From Fistulifera solaris (taxonomy: Eukaryota; Bacillariophyta; Bacillariophyceae; Naviculales; Stauroneidaceae): a DNA stretch of 64,000 nucleotides. Below the pieces are notes generated by a model, which searched no databases, had not been told where the DNA came from, and saw only the letters and a list, made by a program, of their open reading frames with translations. Each line of letters starts with the position of its first letter. The stretch's first letter is position 1. The DNA lies in NCBI GenBank assembly GCA_030295235.1, contig AP026130.1, positions 1,240,001-1,304,000 of the forward strand, given 5' to 3'. Positions 41,606 through 52,387 of the stretch are shown piece after piece. The translations under genes were made by a program, and so were the position numbers.

Positions 41606-43215
41606 ATGATGCTCGTCAAGGTCTTGTCTCTCGTGGGGATGTTATTCGCGCCACATGTCGAAGCGCACGGTGGTCTAATTTCCCCCCGAAGCCGTAATCG
41701 TGTTGCCCGAGAAGACGGCTCCGAGCGTCCGGGGAAGGGTGTGCCGACGCCCGAGTACTGCTGGCACTGCTTGAATGATAACAACGGATTGTGCGGCAAA
41801 GTCGGCGCGAACGACTATGACAAATGGGTCGATTCGATGGGAATCCCAATGCCTTGGTCGTCGCAAGTTACTTGGAAACCGGGACAAGTCGTTCAAATCG
41901 AATTCGAAATCACGGCGCATCACTGGGGTCATGTCGAGTTGCATGCTTGTCCTCGAGGTCGTCAGTCGACACAGCGATGCTTAGATCAGTACCCGTTGGA
42001 GTTTGTTGCGGATGTTAGTCATGGAATGCCCAAAGATACTTCCTTTCCCGAGCGTGGTTACCTTACGGGAGGGAAGTTTAAATATACTATGCAGTTCCGT
42101 TTGCCGAATGACTTGGAGGGTTCGCAAGTGTTGTTGCAGGTACGTGGAGTGTTACGAGAAAAACGCAGGTGTGATTGTTTGTTGTAACTCACATGTTGTT
42201 CGTTCTCTATTTCGCGATCAGTGGAAGTACATTACTGCCAACTCGTAAGTAAAAGAAAGTCTCTTGCAGGTCGACTTCGGCTTGGATAAGGAACGCTAAC
42301 AACTTGTCCCTCTCAGTTGCAATCCCCCCTGGCTACAAGGAGTATTTCAGCGGCATTACGAACCCGAGCAAATCTTTTAATAGTATACTTCGTACTTGCA
42401 CTCTCCCTTATCCTACGAAAGGCAACCAAGCACCTCCGGAGCAGTTTTGGAATTGCGCCGAAGGTACGTGACGACTTGTTCTTGTTCCTCACTCATCGCT
42501 TTCGATAACTCATTTACTTGCTACACATTCAAAAGTCTCTATTGTCGGTGCAGCGCCTGCTTCACCGCCGGCGATTACCTCTGCTCCGGTGACTCTTCCC
42601 ACTCTCATTAGCATTCCTGTCGCTGTACCTGTTGTGGCACCGATTCCTGTCCCCGTTGGTGCTCCTACGGTGGCGCCCGTCATTGCACCAGTTCACGTCC
42701 CGGTGCGTGCGCCTGTGATCGCTCCGGTGCGTACTACTCCGATTGAGGTACCTGTTTCGTATCCAGAGGTCGAACCCGTTCCGGTGAATCTACCGTCTTC
42801 GACAGATAGTGGATGTTGCTCGTTTAACTTCAAGACGTGCATTACCAATCGATTCTGGTGCGGGACGACCGAGCAAGACTGTCTTTCGTGCGAATCTGTG
42901 GCGAATTGGCTACCCAGCGGGAGTTTGGAGAATGTCAATTGCTTGCCTCGTTTCTCAAATTGCAACAACGGGACGTGCTGTCCGGGTCTGGTGTGCTACG
43001 AACGGAGTGTTTGGTATTCGCAGTGTCTCCCTCCCCAAGACATTCCGTTGACGGCAACCGATGTAACGACCGTGACCGAATTGAAGGTAGATGTTGACGA
43101 AAGTTGCTTGGCGAGTACCCAGAGGTGCAATGTTGGGGTCTGCTGCTCTGGCTTGATTTGCAAAAAGAAAAAATTCTGGCATCGCAATCCGCAGTGCGTT
43201 GTTTCTGACAAATGA
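41606..43215 (+). CDS. AA15-like lytic polysaccharide monooxygenase with Cys-rich tail
   Basis: Exons 41606-42139, 42221-42243 (23 nt), 42317-42463 and 42536-43215 give about 460 aa; one C too many in the CCCCCC run at 42324-42329 breaks the frame in exon 3. After the signal peptide (ending VEA) the mature protein starts HGGLISPRSRN: this His-1 and the second His in FEITAHHWGHVELHAC make the copper histidine brace. Paired Cys (YCWHC, GLCGK) fit AA15/AA10-type enzymes, which oxidatively cut chitin or cellulose. Next comes a Pro/Val/Ala linker of VAPVIAPV-type repeats. Two Cys-rich modules follow (CCSFNFKTCITNRFWCG; CNNGTCCPGLVCYE and its repeat CNVGVCCSGLICKK), perhaps wall-binding. Confidence 0.82.
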
Positions 43216-43872
43216 GAGATACCATCAGACTTGAAACAAAGCAGTTCTTTGGTGGATGTTTCCGTATGTACCAAGTCACGGGCAAGAATATCTAAAAACT
43301 ACTAGACACCATCGACATCTGACGTTCTCGCTATACTCCGCGGACAAAAAAACTAGCGGCTTGTGAACGAACAAATCTTTGCTATGCCGCATAGCAATGT
43401 TTATTGTCAAAGATTCATGCAAAAGCCGTTCTGCACGCTTAGCGGGCTTATGCGCCTCGTTTCAGATGATTCTAAAAGAGGTTGTTAATCGCTTTCATCC
43501 ATAATTCCTTTTTCTAGACGATGTCAATTGTAGAACAAACTAGAAAGCGACTGAATTTCACTCGTGAATCGCAATTCGAATAATATGATACCGTGTTCAC
43601 CATCTTCCAATCGCTCTGCACGCGTAGTGAGCTCAAAGCGCCTATATTAGGACATATTTACCTTCCACGGCTTTGAGATTCAACGCCTTGGTTTCTTGAC
43701 ATCGAGAAGCAGTTACACATGGGGCTTCTCCACACCAACTATAGTTCAAAGTCATGTGGCCTCAAATTTGACGTGACTGCGTTTCAGTCATGAATCATTG
43801 CGAAACGCAGCAAAAACGCAAGCAAACATAAATCATCTGCATTGAATGCTATGTTGACGAATCTTTATCAAA
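43216..43872. promoter_or_regulatory. Intergenic with dyad motifs upstream of the 5'-nucleotidase
   Basis: TGACTGCGTTTCAGTCA at 43774-43790 is about 80 bp before the next ATG; a weaker relative, GACTGAATTTCACTCGTGA, lies near 43549-43567. The perfect hairpin TTGCTATGC-C-GCATAGCAA near 43379-43397 may mark the 3' end of the LPMO gene. Confidence 0.5.
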
Positions 43873-45617
43873 ATGATACGTTTTTCACTTCTATTCCTTT
43901 CACTGAGCTTTCAAGATGTCTTCAGTTTTACTGCTACTAGTAGAAAGGGAGGATTTCCGCTTTTGCGATCGCAAGTAGATGATCATACAACGACGACAAA
44001 AAGACAACGACAATCAACGAAAATGAAGGCGGTCGTTACGATAAACTGCTGAAAGAACTCAATCTAGACCTTCCTGCGCTTGCGAAACTGCCAAAGAAGC
44101 ATACGATCACCCCCTTTGATGTCTTTTGCAACCGCGAGTTGAAATTAGAAGGCATTCAGGCGATTGGGTTTGACATGGATTACACGTTAGCACAATACAA
44201 CGAAACAACATTCGCTGAACTCGCTTTCGATGGTGCAAAACGAAAGCTTGTCGAAAGTCTCGGTTATCCCGAAGAAGTGTTGGATTTTACGTACGATCCG
44301 GCACACTGGGTGCGGGGGTTGATCATTGATACACAGCGCGGTAACTTTCTAAAAATCGATCGTCACAAGTACGTGCGAGTGGCTCGCCACGGCTTTGAAG
44401 TCATTTCCAGTACAACACGAAAGCATCTTTACTCGCGGCAATTTAACAAGGTCATGAGTTTTACGGAAAAACAGTTTGTGAACATGGATACTTTGTTTCA
44501 ATTTGTCGACGCGCACCTCTTTGCGAGTCTCATTGAGATGAAAGACAAGGGCGATTACGAAGAACTGGACTACAAAACATACGAAGAAATCTACCGTCAA
44601 GTACGAGAATGTGTCGATTTATGCCATCGCGATGGAGTCATTAAAGATCAAGTCCATTTGAATCCAGAGCCGTACGTCATTTTCGACAAGGGCATGGTCC
44701 CTATGTTACGGCGGTTCCGCCAGGAAGGAATTAAGCTGTTTTTGTTGACAAACTCCTTGTGGGAATATACTTCAACTGTAATGAACTTTCTGTATCATGG
44801 AGAGCGTGTCTCGGACGAACGTCAGAAGGAAAACGAGTGGATGGAATTATTTGATTTGGTCATTACAGGTGCGTGCAAGCCGGCGTATATGGTCGACTCG
44901 CACCTCAATCTATTTCGCGTCGATCCTTCGACTGGTACACTGAGAAACACCGATGGTGTGTACGAGATTGAAGCGCTTGGTCCAAATGGGGCTACAAAGT
45001 TTCTACAAAAGGGCAAGACTTTCCAGGGCGGTAATTGGTTGCACCTGCAGGCTATGTTGGAAATTGAAGCCGGAGAGGAGATTTTGTATGTTGGGGATCA
45101 CTTGTATTCCGATGTACTCCGTAGCAAGCGAACTTTGGGATGGCGCTCTGCTTTCATTATGCCAGAGCTCGAAGACGAAATGAAAACATTTGCGGCGAAT
45201 GCACCCTTGGCTAGGCAAATCATTGAATTGCGCAAGCTTCGTGAGGAACTTGGAGTATTGGGTGAAGCCCTGCGTCGTCAAGCAGACAACCCACAGAAGG
45301 AGCAGGAATTGAATCATTTAATTGATCAAGACAATGTTTTAAAGGAAAAACTGATTGAGATGACGAGCCGCTGGCACGCCGCATTCCATCCTATTTGGGG
45401 TGCTATGTTTCATGCGGGATACCAAGATTCGCGATTTGCGTTTTACGTACAAAACTATGCGTGTGTGTACACAAGTCGCGCAAGCAATTTGGGTTTATGG
45501 TCGAAGCAGCGTTCCTTCCGAACTTCTATGGAGATGTTGTCGCACGATCGCCTTTTGTTCGCTACAGATCATACAGATTTTTCTGAAGTTGATCCTTGGG
45601 CAGATATTGCAGAATAA
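43873..45617 (+). CDS. Purine 5'-nucleotidase (HAD, NT5C2 type), plastid-type leader
   Basis: About 581 aa after one A is added to the AAAAA run at 43998-44002. The family block DVFCNRELKLEGIQAIGFDM and DYTLAQY carries the HAD nucleophile and the acid (DMDYT). HWVRGLIIDTQRGNFLKIDRH, LLTNSLW (motif II), the Lys of ACKPAYM (motif III) and LYVGDHLYSDVLRSKRTLGW (motif IV) complete the active site. These enzymes dephosphorylate IMP/GMP. The extra N-terminus is a signal peptide followed by FQDVFSFTATSRKGG, a diatom plastid cleavage motif, so plastid import is predicted; animal NT5C2 is cytosolic. The plastid leader depends on joining the two frames across the break. Confidence 0.87.
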
Positions 45618-46683
45618 AGTAAATAACTTTAAAGACAATCCATAAACCGTTTCTTTGCGCATCATAAGTTTTTGGCGTTCAGCTATAACGAGACTATTTG
45701 ATGGTTTCTCTTTTAAAGTTCGGTACCTCGCACCCCCATAACAGTGTAGCTACTCGATTGACCCGCAAGGACGATCATTGCTGAATATAGTCTTTGGAAG
45801 GATCACTACGATGGACGTCAAATCCTCCTAGGTAGTTTACTTAGCTTTACTATGGGCCACAGTATTGTTCGTTTTTGTCAATGACTGGATTTTCAGTCAT
45901 GAGTCATTTCCGTTCGCGAACACGGCGTGAAGAATGAACAATGACTCTCCTGCCCGTTCTCTCTGTTCTTTATGACCATACTTGGATAGTTTGTGTACAT
46001 GACGTTGGATGACACTTAGCAAAGAATAGACGAGACTACTCGTTCCTTGACTCGTTAGACTATAGTAATGTGGTTTTCTGTAACAGTGCGACCTAGATCA
46101 ATGGCCCCATTTCAGAGGTCGTATTTTACACTTAGGCTGTCCGAAAGGTGTGTGGTTTTCGACTTTCGATTTCTGGCGCTTGATTTCGGCTGAGTGCCGC
46201 TTGTTGTACTTTCTTGTGTACATAAGTGCATTATTTTTTGTCGTTCGTCATCGAACATCGGCTGGCGTGCCACTCCCTCCCTCCACCTCCTTCCACTCCA
46301 CCAAAAAAGAGCAACAACCACCTCCATCGTCCGCCACAGCAATCTTGAAATTTTCATCACCTCAATCGTCACAACGAAACGACCCGAATACTTTCCAGAG
46401 AGCGAGCGCCAATTTGCCTCCTTTCAGGTCTTTTCTTCTTTCTTCCCTTCTCGCTGTTCAGGTCTTCTTCCCTAGCAGCGCAGTATTAGTGAAGGAGCAT
46501 TGTGAATGCTTGTAAGTAGCGCGCAAATGCATTTACTAAAGTTGATAGTTGCTAATTAGTCAACGGCTCGCTCACCTTTGTGTTCTATATTAGCCCGTAC
46601 CAATTGTGGTTTTCTTCGTTCCTTTCCTCTTGGCAGTTCCCGGTCCTGCCAAGGCTTACCCTAGCTAGCAGCGCTTAATTAAG
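45618..46683. promoter_or_regulatory. Long leader/promoter region of S-adenosylmethionine decarboxylase
   Basis: 1.07 kb. ATGACTGGATTTTCAGTCAT at 45881-45900 is another copy of the dyad seen before the 5'-nucleotidase. GTAAGT near 46513 could be the donor of a 5'-UTR intron. Short upstream frames exist (for example 46150-46515), but none can be proven to act as a regulatory uORF. Confidence 0.4.
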
Positions 46684-47999
46684 ATGGCTTTTACCGAAGA
46701 AACGCACTCGACCTCTTCGAGTGATAACGAAGTCCCAGCGACTGTGGGGGCACTGCTACTCATTTTCATCCTGCTGTTCCGGAAGATGATAACGATTCGG
46801 GTCAAGAACGTGATTACACGGGCATGTTTGAAGGCCCGGAAAAGACTCTCGAAGTTGTCTTTCGTCGCGTCAGTGATGAATACACGGATGCGAGTACGGG
46901 TGATTTGACTCCGATGCAGACGCCTCCTAACACCAAGCTAGGTCTTCGCAACTTGACGCGTGAGCAACTCGATCGCATCTGTGCTCGAGCTCGTTGCACG
47001 ATCCTCTCTTGCATCTCCAATCAGTATTTGGATGCCTATGTCTTGAGTGAGTCGTCGCTCTTTGTGTATCCCTACATGCTGGTCCTCAAGACGTGCGGAA
47101 CTACGACTTTGTTGCGATGCATCGCCACTCTCATTGACTTGGGACGTACTTTGGGATTGGAGATTGATTGGGTTGGTTACAGTCGCAAGAACTTTAACTT
47201 TCCTGGAGATCAGTCCTTTCCTCATCAGTCCTTTCATCAGGAGTTGGACTATCTCTACTCGCATCGCAATCTCTGTGAGCGCTTGGACGGATCTGGCTAC
47301 ACGCTGGGTCCTGTTACAGGAGATCATTGGTTTGTCTTTGTGGCAGATCAGACGCTTCGCTCGAAAGCGCTGGACTGTGACACCGACCGCGTCTTGAACA
47401 TCATGATGTTCGATATCGATGAACAGGTTGCAGAGCTCTTTTACTACAACCGTTACCAAGAGTCGGATGATGAGCCCATTGCTGAGAATGACATGAAGCG
47501 CATTGCTGCCGCGCAGACGAAGGCTGCGGGTATTGACAGTCTTTGCCCTGGTGCACTCATCGACAGTGCGGCCTTTGAGCCTTGCGGATACTCGATGAAC
47601 GCTGTTCTATTCCGTTCCTACAGCACGATGCATATCACTCCTGAGACTGGATCGTCTTACGCGTCCTTTGAAACGAACCAAAAGGTCAGTTCGTACAAGA
47701 GTCTTATCAGTAATGTGATTCGTACCTTCCGTCCGAAGCGTTTTGTAATGACGCTCATGGCGGATGAAGGTGGATTGCAGCAGATTACAGAGAATCCTTT
47801 GACCGATAACGCTTCGGCGGCAAAGATTGTAGTGCCCTTTGAGAAGAGTGGTATGAAGTGCAGCTACAAGCGTGCGAGCACGGCGTCGATTAAGGTCGAG
47901 GAAGACTGTTGCTGCTTGATGGGAAATTGGGTTCTTGAGGAGCCTTCCAAGCAATCCTATTCGGCGACTCAGCGAGCTCGTGGTATTTCGATTTCGTGA
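46684..47999 (+). CDS. AMD1: S-adenosylmethionine decarboxylase proenzyme
   Basis: About 438 aa after one G is added to the GGGGG run at 46746-46750, which joins the N-terminal 20 residues to the rest. The enzyme makes decarboxylated AdoMet for spermidine synthesis. The proenzyme cleavage site is in YVLSESSLFVYPYMLVLKTC: the chain is cut between Glu and Ser, and the Ser becomes the pyruvoyl group. FEGPEKTLEV, the CGTTTLL block after the cut, and the beta-sandwich repeat with FEPCGYSMNAV and HITPE are typical. The acidic N-terminal extension is longer than in animals. The family is often controlled by uORFs in a long leader, which is present here. Confidence 0.93.
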
Positions 48000-48389
48000 A
48001 AGGAAATGTGTTTGTCAACTGAATGCGAGATAAAGAGAAACACGTCCAGGTATTGAGTTTCTGCATTCTGGAAAAATTAACATTAGTAAAAAAGTTGTGT
48101 CATGTGACTGACTCCTGTCAGACTAGCTATGCAATTATTTGTTTCCTTTACACTGCAAGTCTTCTTCTGCATTCAAGCCTTGAAGTTTACAAATGCATCG
48201 CTGTTGCAATGCGAACGGGCCTTAAAGAAACTGACATCGGAAGGGACTGACACCGGTCGTGTATCAATAAAGAATGCCACTGTTTGCAAGAGGGTTCGCA
48301 AAAATGCGAACTTGTCAAATAAATTGCAGTCGCAATTCTCCACGAAAAAAGTTGGGCATAGCTCATAAAACATCAAAAGAAATGATAAA
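48000..48389. other. Intergenic
   Basis: 390 bp between AdoMet decarboxylase and the Cys-rich repeat gene. Contains GTGACTGACTCCTGTCAG, a weak relative of the dyad. No gene seen. Confidence 0.35.
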
Positions 48390-50831
48390 ATGATCCGCTT
48401 ACTAATTTTTATAATCCTTCTGCCAACTATAACAATTGCAGGAGACCATCCTAAAACCTGTGCTGCCCAACTTGATACGTACCGGAACTGCCTCACCGCA
48501 AATGCCAATCATTGCTCTCCGTTGTGTGCCGGAGTTCACGTGGTTCTCAATCCACAAGTTTTAGCAACGATGACGGAGGCTGGTCAAACCGTCGCTTGTG
48601 ATGCTATGAAACTGATGAGCTGTTCGTATCAAAGCTGGTGCTGCGAGAATCGAGAGGGACAGAAAACAGCCTGCGTCACCGAGGAGCAATCGTATTGGCA
48701 GTGCATAGAACAAGAAGCTGGATGTGGCCCCATTGATTGCGAAGCCGTGCTTGAACCTTCGGAACCTCAAGAACCCGAGGAGACCGAGGAAACAGAGCCA
48801 CCAGTTATTCCACCCGATACAGACCCTGAAGAGGACGACGAAGAAGAGACAAAACCACCTCGCCCTTCCAACGATACTCCTCGAACCTGTGCTGCTGAAC
48901 TCAAAACGTATCAGAAATGCGTCGTCTCCAATCCGTCCAAGTGCCGCGCCGCGTGCAGAGACGTCGATGTCATTCTTAACCCAAACCTATTGGCGACTAT
49001 GGAGAATCCTGCTAGGGCATGCTATGCATTGAACCTGAAGAGTTGTAAATTCCAGGAGTGGTGCTGCAAGAGCCCTGAAGGTGTTGCAACAGCCTGCGAA
49101 AATGAACAAAATGCTTACTGGCAGTGCATAGAACAAGAAGCTGGTTGCGGTGCGTTTACATGCGAAATTGAGATCCCACCTCCTGACGATGATGGTACTG
49201 CTCCACCGATCGAGCCGGAACCCGAACCTACTCAGCCCGTGGATGAAAACGATGGAGAAGATCCCCTGACGCCTCAAGACGATGAAGAAGACGAAGAAAC
49301 GAACAATCCCAACAACAGGCCCAGAACATGCGCTGCGCAACTTGATACGTACCGGAACTGCCTCACCGCAAATGCCAATCATTGCTCTCCGTTGTGTGCC
49401 GGAGTTCACGTGGTTCTCAATCCACAAGTTTTAGCAACGATGACGGAGGCTGGTCAAACCGTCGCTTGTGATGCTATGAAACTGATGAGCTGTTCGTATC
49501 AAAGCTGGTGCTGCGAGAATCGAGAGGGACAGAAAACAGCCTGCGTCACCGAGGAGCAATCGTATTGGCAGTGCATAGAACAAGAAGCTGGATGTGGCCC
49601 CATTGATTGCGAAGCCGTGCTTGAACCTTCGGAACCTCAAGAACCCGAGGAGACCGAGGAAACAGAGCCACCAGTTATTCCACCCGATACAGACCCTGAA
49701 GAGGACGACGAAGAAGAGACAAAACCACCTCGCCCTTCCAACGATACTCCTCGAACCTGTGCTGCTGAACTCAAAACGTATCAGAAATGCGTCGTCTCCA
49801 ATCCGTCCAAGTGCCGCGCCGCGTGCAGAGACGTCGATGTCATTCTTAACCCAAACCTATTGGCGACTATGGAGAATCCTGCTAGGGCATGCTATGCATT
49901 GAACCTGAAGAGTTGTAAATTCCAGGAGTGGTGCTGCAAGAGCCCTGAAGGTGTTGCAACAGCCTGCGAAAATGAACAAAACGCATACTGGCAGTGCATA
50001 GAACAAGAAGCTGGTTGCGGTGCACTGACTTGCGAGACTGCTTCTGGCTCAACTTCCGAGGTTGCAACCTCGACGAGCGTCACTGCAAGAGCCACCAAAC
50101 GGCCCAGAACATGCCCTACGCAGCTACAGGCATACCAGCAATGCGTCTTTGCAAATCCGAAATATTGTTTTCCTTCGTGTGCTAAGGTGGACGTGATTAT
50201 CAACCCGCGCATGTTAGCTGAAATGTTAAGCCCGACGAGAGCTTGCGCCGCCATGAAAACTATGAGCTGCGGATATCAATTATCGGCTTGTTGCAAGAAT
50301 CATAAAGGCGTGGAAGTGGCTTGTGGCGCTCAAAAACGTGCTTACTGGCGCTGCATTGAACAAAAGGCCGGCTGTGGTGCTATTGATTGTAAGAAACTGA
50401 ATTTGCCTCGTATTAGCACGAGCTCGACGCCAATGGCCACAATGATTGAGAAGACGAAGCTGCGAAAGAAGTCTGCACGCGTTCCACAGAAAGAAACTTG
50501 CAAAGCCGAACTTGAAACTATGCAGGAATGCGAAGTGGCCAAAAACTGCAGTCGGGACTGTGGCGAGACAGTGGTGGAAGATAACTCCTATGAACCAATC
50601 CTAAACCTTTGTTGGATGCAAGGTTGCTGCGAAAGATGCGAAACCGAGCAAACAGGTTACCTTCAATGTCTTGAACGTCAAACAGAATGTTCTCTTGATT
50701 GCAGAATGAATCTGGACGAGCTCGAAGAAAGCGAAGAATACGAAGCGGCTGGCGACGCTGCTCCTTCTTTGGCACGGAGCTTCCAGGGAGTATTTACTTT
50801 GTGCTTGGCTGCATTTGTATTGCTTCAATGA
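48390..50831 (+). CDS. Cys-rich repeat surface protein
   Basis: Single exon, 813 aa. Signal peptide (1-18), then five copies of a roughly 95-residue module and a shorter sixth. The module reads C--EL-TY--C---N---C---C--V-VILNP--LATM-----AC-A, then SC--Q-WCC---EG---AC--EQ-AYWQCIEQEAGCG---C, that is 12 conserved Cys. Modules are joined by acidic Pro/Glu/Asp linkers. A hydrophobic C-terminus (FTLCLAAFVLL) without a basic stop suggests a GPI anchor or membrane tail. Nucleotides 48468-49111 recur identically at 49338-49981 (870-bp offset, two modules plus linker). Role unknown; a wall or adhesive protein would fit. The gene ending at 63446 belongs to the same family. Confidence 0.85.
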   Translation: MIRLLIFIILLPTITIAGDHPKTCAAQLDTYRNCLTANANHCSPLCAGVHVVLNPQVLATMTEAGQTVACDAMKLMSCSYQSWCCENREGQKTACVTEEQSYWQCIEQEAGCGPIDCEAVLEPSEPQEPEETEETEPPVIPPDTDPEEDDEEETKPPRPSNDTPRTCAAELKTYQKCVVSNPSKCRAACRDVDVILNPNLLATMENPARACYALNLKSCKFQEWCCKSPEGVATACENEQNAYWQCIEQEAGCGAFTCEIEIPPPDDDGTAPPIEPEPEPTQPVDENDGEDPLTPQDDEEDEETNNPNNRPRTCAAQLDTYRNCLTANANHCSPLCAGVHVVLNPQVLATMTEAGQTVACDAMKLMSCSYQSWCCENREGQKTACVTEEQSYWQCIEQEAGCGPIDCEAVLEPSEPQEPEETEETEPPVIPPDTDPEEDDEEETKPPRPSNDTPRTCAAELKTYQKCVVSNPSKCRAACRDVDVILNPNLLATMENPARACYALNLKSCKFQEWCCKSPEGVATACENEQNAYWQCIEQEAGCGALTCETASGSTSEVATSTSVTARATKRPRTCPTQLQAYQQCVFANPKYCFPSCAKVDVIINPRMLAEMLSPTRACAAMKTMSCGYQLSACCKNHKGVEVACGAQKRAYWRCIEQKAGCGAIDCKKLNLPRISTSSTPMATMIEKTKLRKKSARVPQKETCKAELETMQECEVAKNCSRDCGETVVEDNSYEPILNLCWMQGCCERCETEQTGYLQCLERQTECSLDCRMNLDELEESEEYEAAGDAAPSLARSFQGVFTLCLAAFVLLQ

Positions 50832-51724
50832 GACATGCATGTCATTTGTATGAACGTAAGATAAACGTAAAGTCCTAATGACTCACATTTGTTGTTAGAG
50901 CGCGTTGCCTGAATTCATAACATACATTGTATCATTAGGTCGAAGCTTCATGTCGTGACGCGTTGTGCTGAAAAGCAGCAGTACCTTTTCAATGAATGTT
51001 TTCTTCTTGTTTGTAGTACCGGTAACATCAAAGGTAGCGCGGAGAATTTAGAATTGATGAACAAATGCGATCATCCTTGAAAGCAAACACGTAACTCAAA
51101 ATCATTTGTGTCCCTCTAATGACGCTGTACTTTTGAAGCCCGATACAGTGAGGACCCTCTTCTTCACTTGTGAATAGGCTTTGATGATTACACGTTTTCT
51201 AAGCAAACACAGTAAAGGGACGAATGATGCGCAATAAAGATACGGTGGAATGCGGACGAATGAAAATAACGTTATTGTTTCATCCGAAACACCGCTATGA
51301 TGACTGGTAAGGTTAAGGTTTACAGCCGATCAATGTTTACTATAGTTCAAAAGTGTTGTCGCATTTCCGCACGACTGGATTGAGTCATGAATGTGAACTA
51401 GACCTATTACGTTTCCTTCCTTCTTTATTATCGTCAACGATTTCTCTTCTCTCAGAGGACCACTCTCATCCTTCATTCATTGTATATTGACCTCACTTAT
51501 TCAGGCGATCGCCTCAACAAAGTGAAGACAGCAGTTCTGTTAACTCGCTATATGTTACGGAAGCACAGAGCTGTCTTCACGCGCTATCATTAGTCCATTC
51601 TCCTTCAATTTTCAAAGGAAGGTCAGAAACATGGAAACGTTGTAGCTGCTATATTTTATGCATTATAAAAAGAATTATGAGCACGAGTGGTTGGCTTTAG
51701 CAAGCGGAAAGGTCTTGGAGGTGT
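50832..51724. other. Intergenic between two convergent 3' ends
   Basis: 893 bp, no gene seen. CGACTGGATTGAGTCATGA near 51372-51390 is a weak copy of the dyad, here not close to any start codon. Confidence 0.4.
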
Positions 51725-52387
51725 TTAGGCGACCCCCTTTGTGATTATGCGAATACTTCGTCGCATGAAACTGGGACTCTTGATCAACTTTTCACGGAAA
51801 CTACCACGGAGACTATTCGGTGATTTCGATAGCTCTCGAGGCGAAGTGGTGGGTGTTGTGGGTTCTTTCATAATTGCTTTGATGTATATCTTTGTCTTCT
51901 TCGGGGCGACTGGGACTGGAACGGTATATTCCACGCCTTTTTCAAACATTGGCTTTAGTTCATCAAGGAACTTCATTGCCTTTTCATGAACTGTGCTCGA
52001 CACGCCATTTCCTGTAAGAACACCTTCAAGATGATGCACCATCTTGTTGAAATGAACAATGTCCAAGCCTTTCTCTTGAAAAAGATATTCGTGCTGTTTG
52101 AAAATACGCTCCAAGTCTTCTTCCGAAGGTGATCCAGCGTAAGCGGCTTTTAAAATACTGAGTGAATGGATCTTGAGAAATGAGAGACGAGTGTTCGAGA
52201 AGAACGGATACAGATCTTCATCATTCATGAAGCGTCGAAATAAATCTTCCACTACAGATCGAACAACATCTGTTCCAAGATCGTGTACTGATTTTGTGCT
52301 CATGTTTAGATCGCTTTGAATTTTATGAAAAGGTATTGAATGTAAGATGGCAAATACTTTGGTAGTTAGACTTTGTGGTGGTTTCAT
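51725..52387 (-). CDS. Truncated-globin-like protein
   Basis: Single exon, 220 aa. The central 120 residues fit a 2-on-2 (truncated) haemoglobin: VVEDLFRRFMNDEDLYPFF (A/B helices and the CD turn), KIHSLSILKAAYAG (E helix region), FKQHEYLFQEKGLD (F helix with the likely proximal His) and HFNKMVHHLEGVLTGNGV (G/H). An unusual basic, Ser/Pro-rich tail of about 60 residues follows (SPRELSKSPNSLRGSFREK), with repeated SP sites that could be phosphorylated. The first 28 residues could be a leader; a second ATG (MSTKSV) might be the true start. The distal-site residues look atypical, so haem binding needs proof. Confidence 0.68.
   Translation of the reverse strand: MKPPQSLTTKVFAILHSIPFHKIQSDLNMSTKSVHDLGTDVVRSVVEDLFRRFMNDEDLYPFFSNTRLSFLKIHSLSILKAAYAGSPSEEDLERIFKQHEYLFQEKGLDIVHFNKMVHHLEGVLTGNGVSSTVHEKAMKFLDELKPMFEKGVEYTVPVPVAPKKTKIYIKAIMKEPTTPTTSPRELSKSPNSLRGSFREKLIKSPSFMRRSIRIITKGVA

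Noticed and set aside
9057-46750. Programmed ribosomal frameshifting in many genes
   Set aside because: Shifts occur in both directions, at different runs (A, C, G, T), without a common slippery heptamer or downstream structure; run-length errors explain them better.
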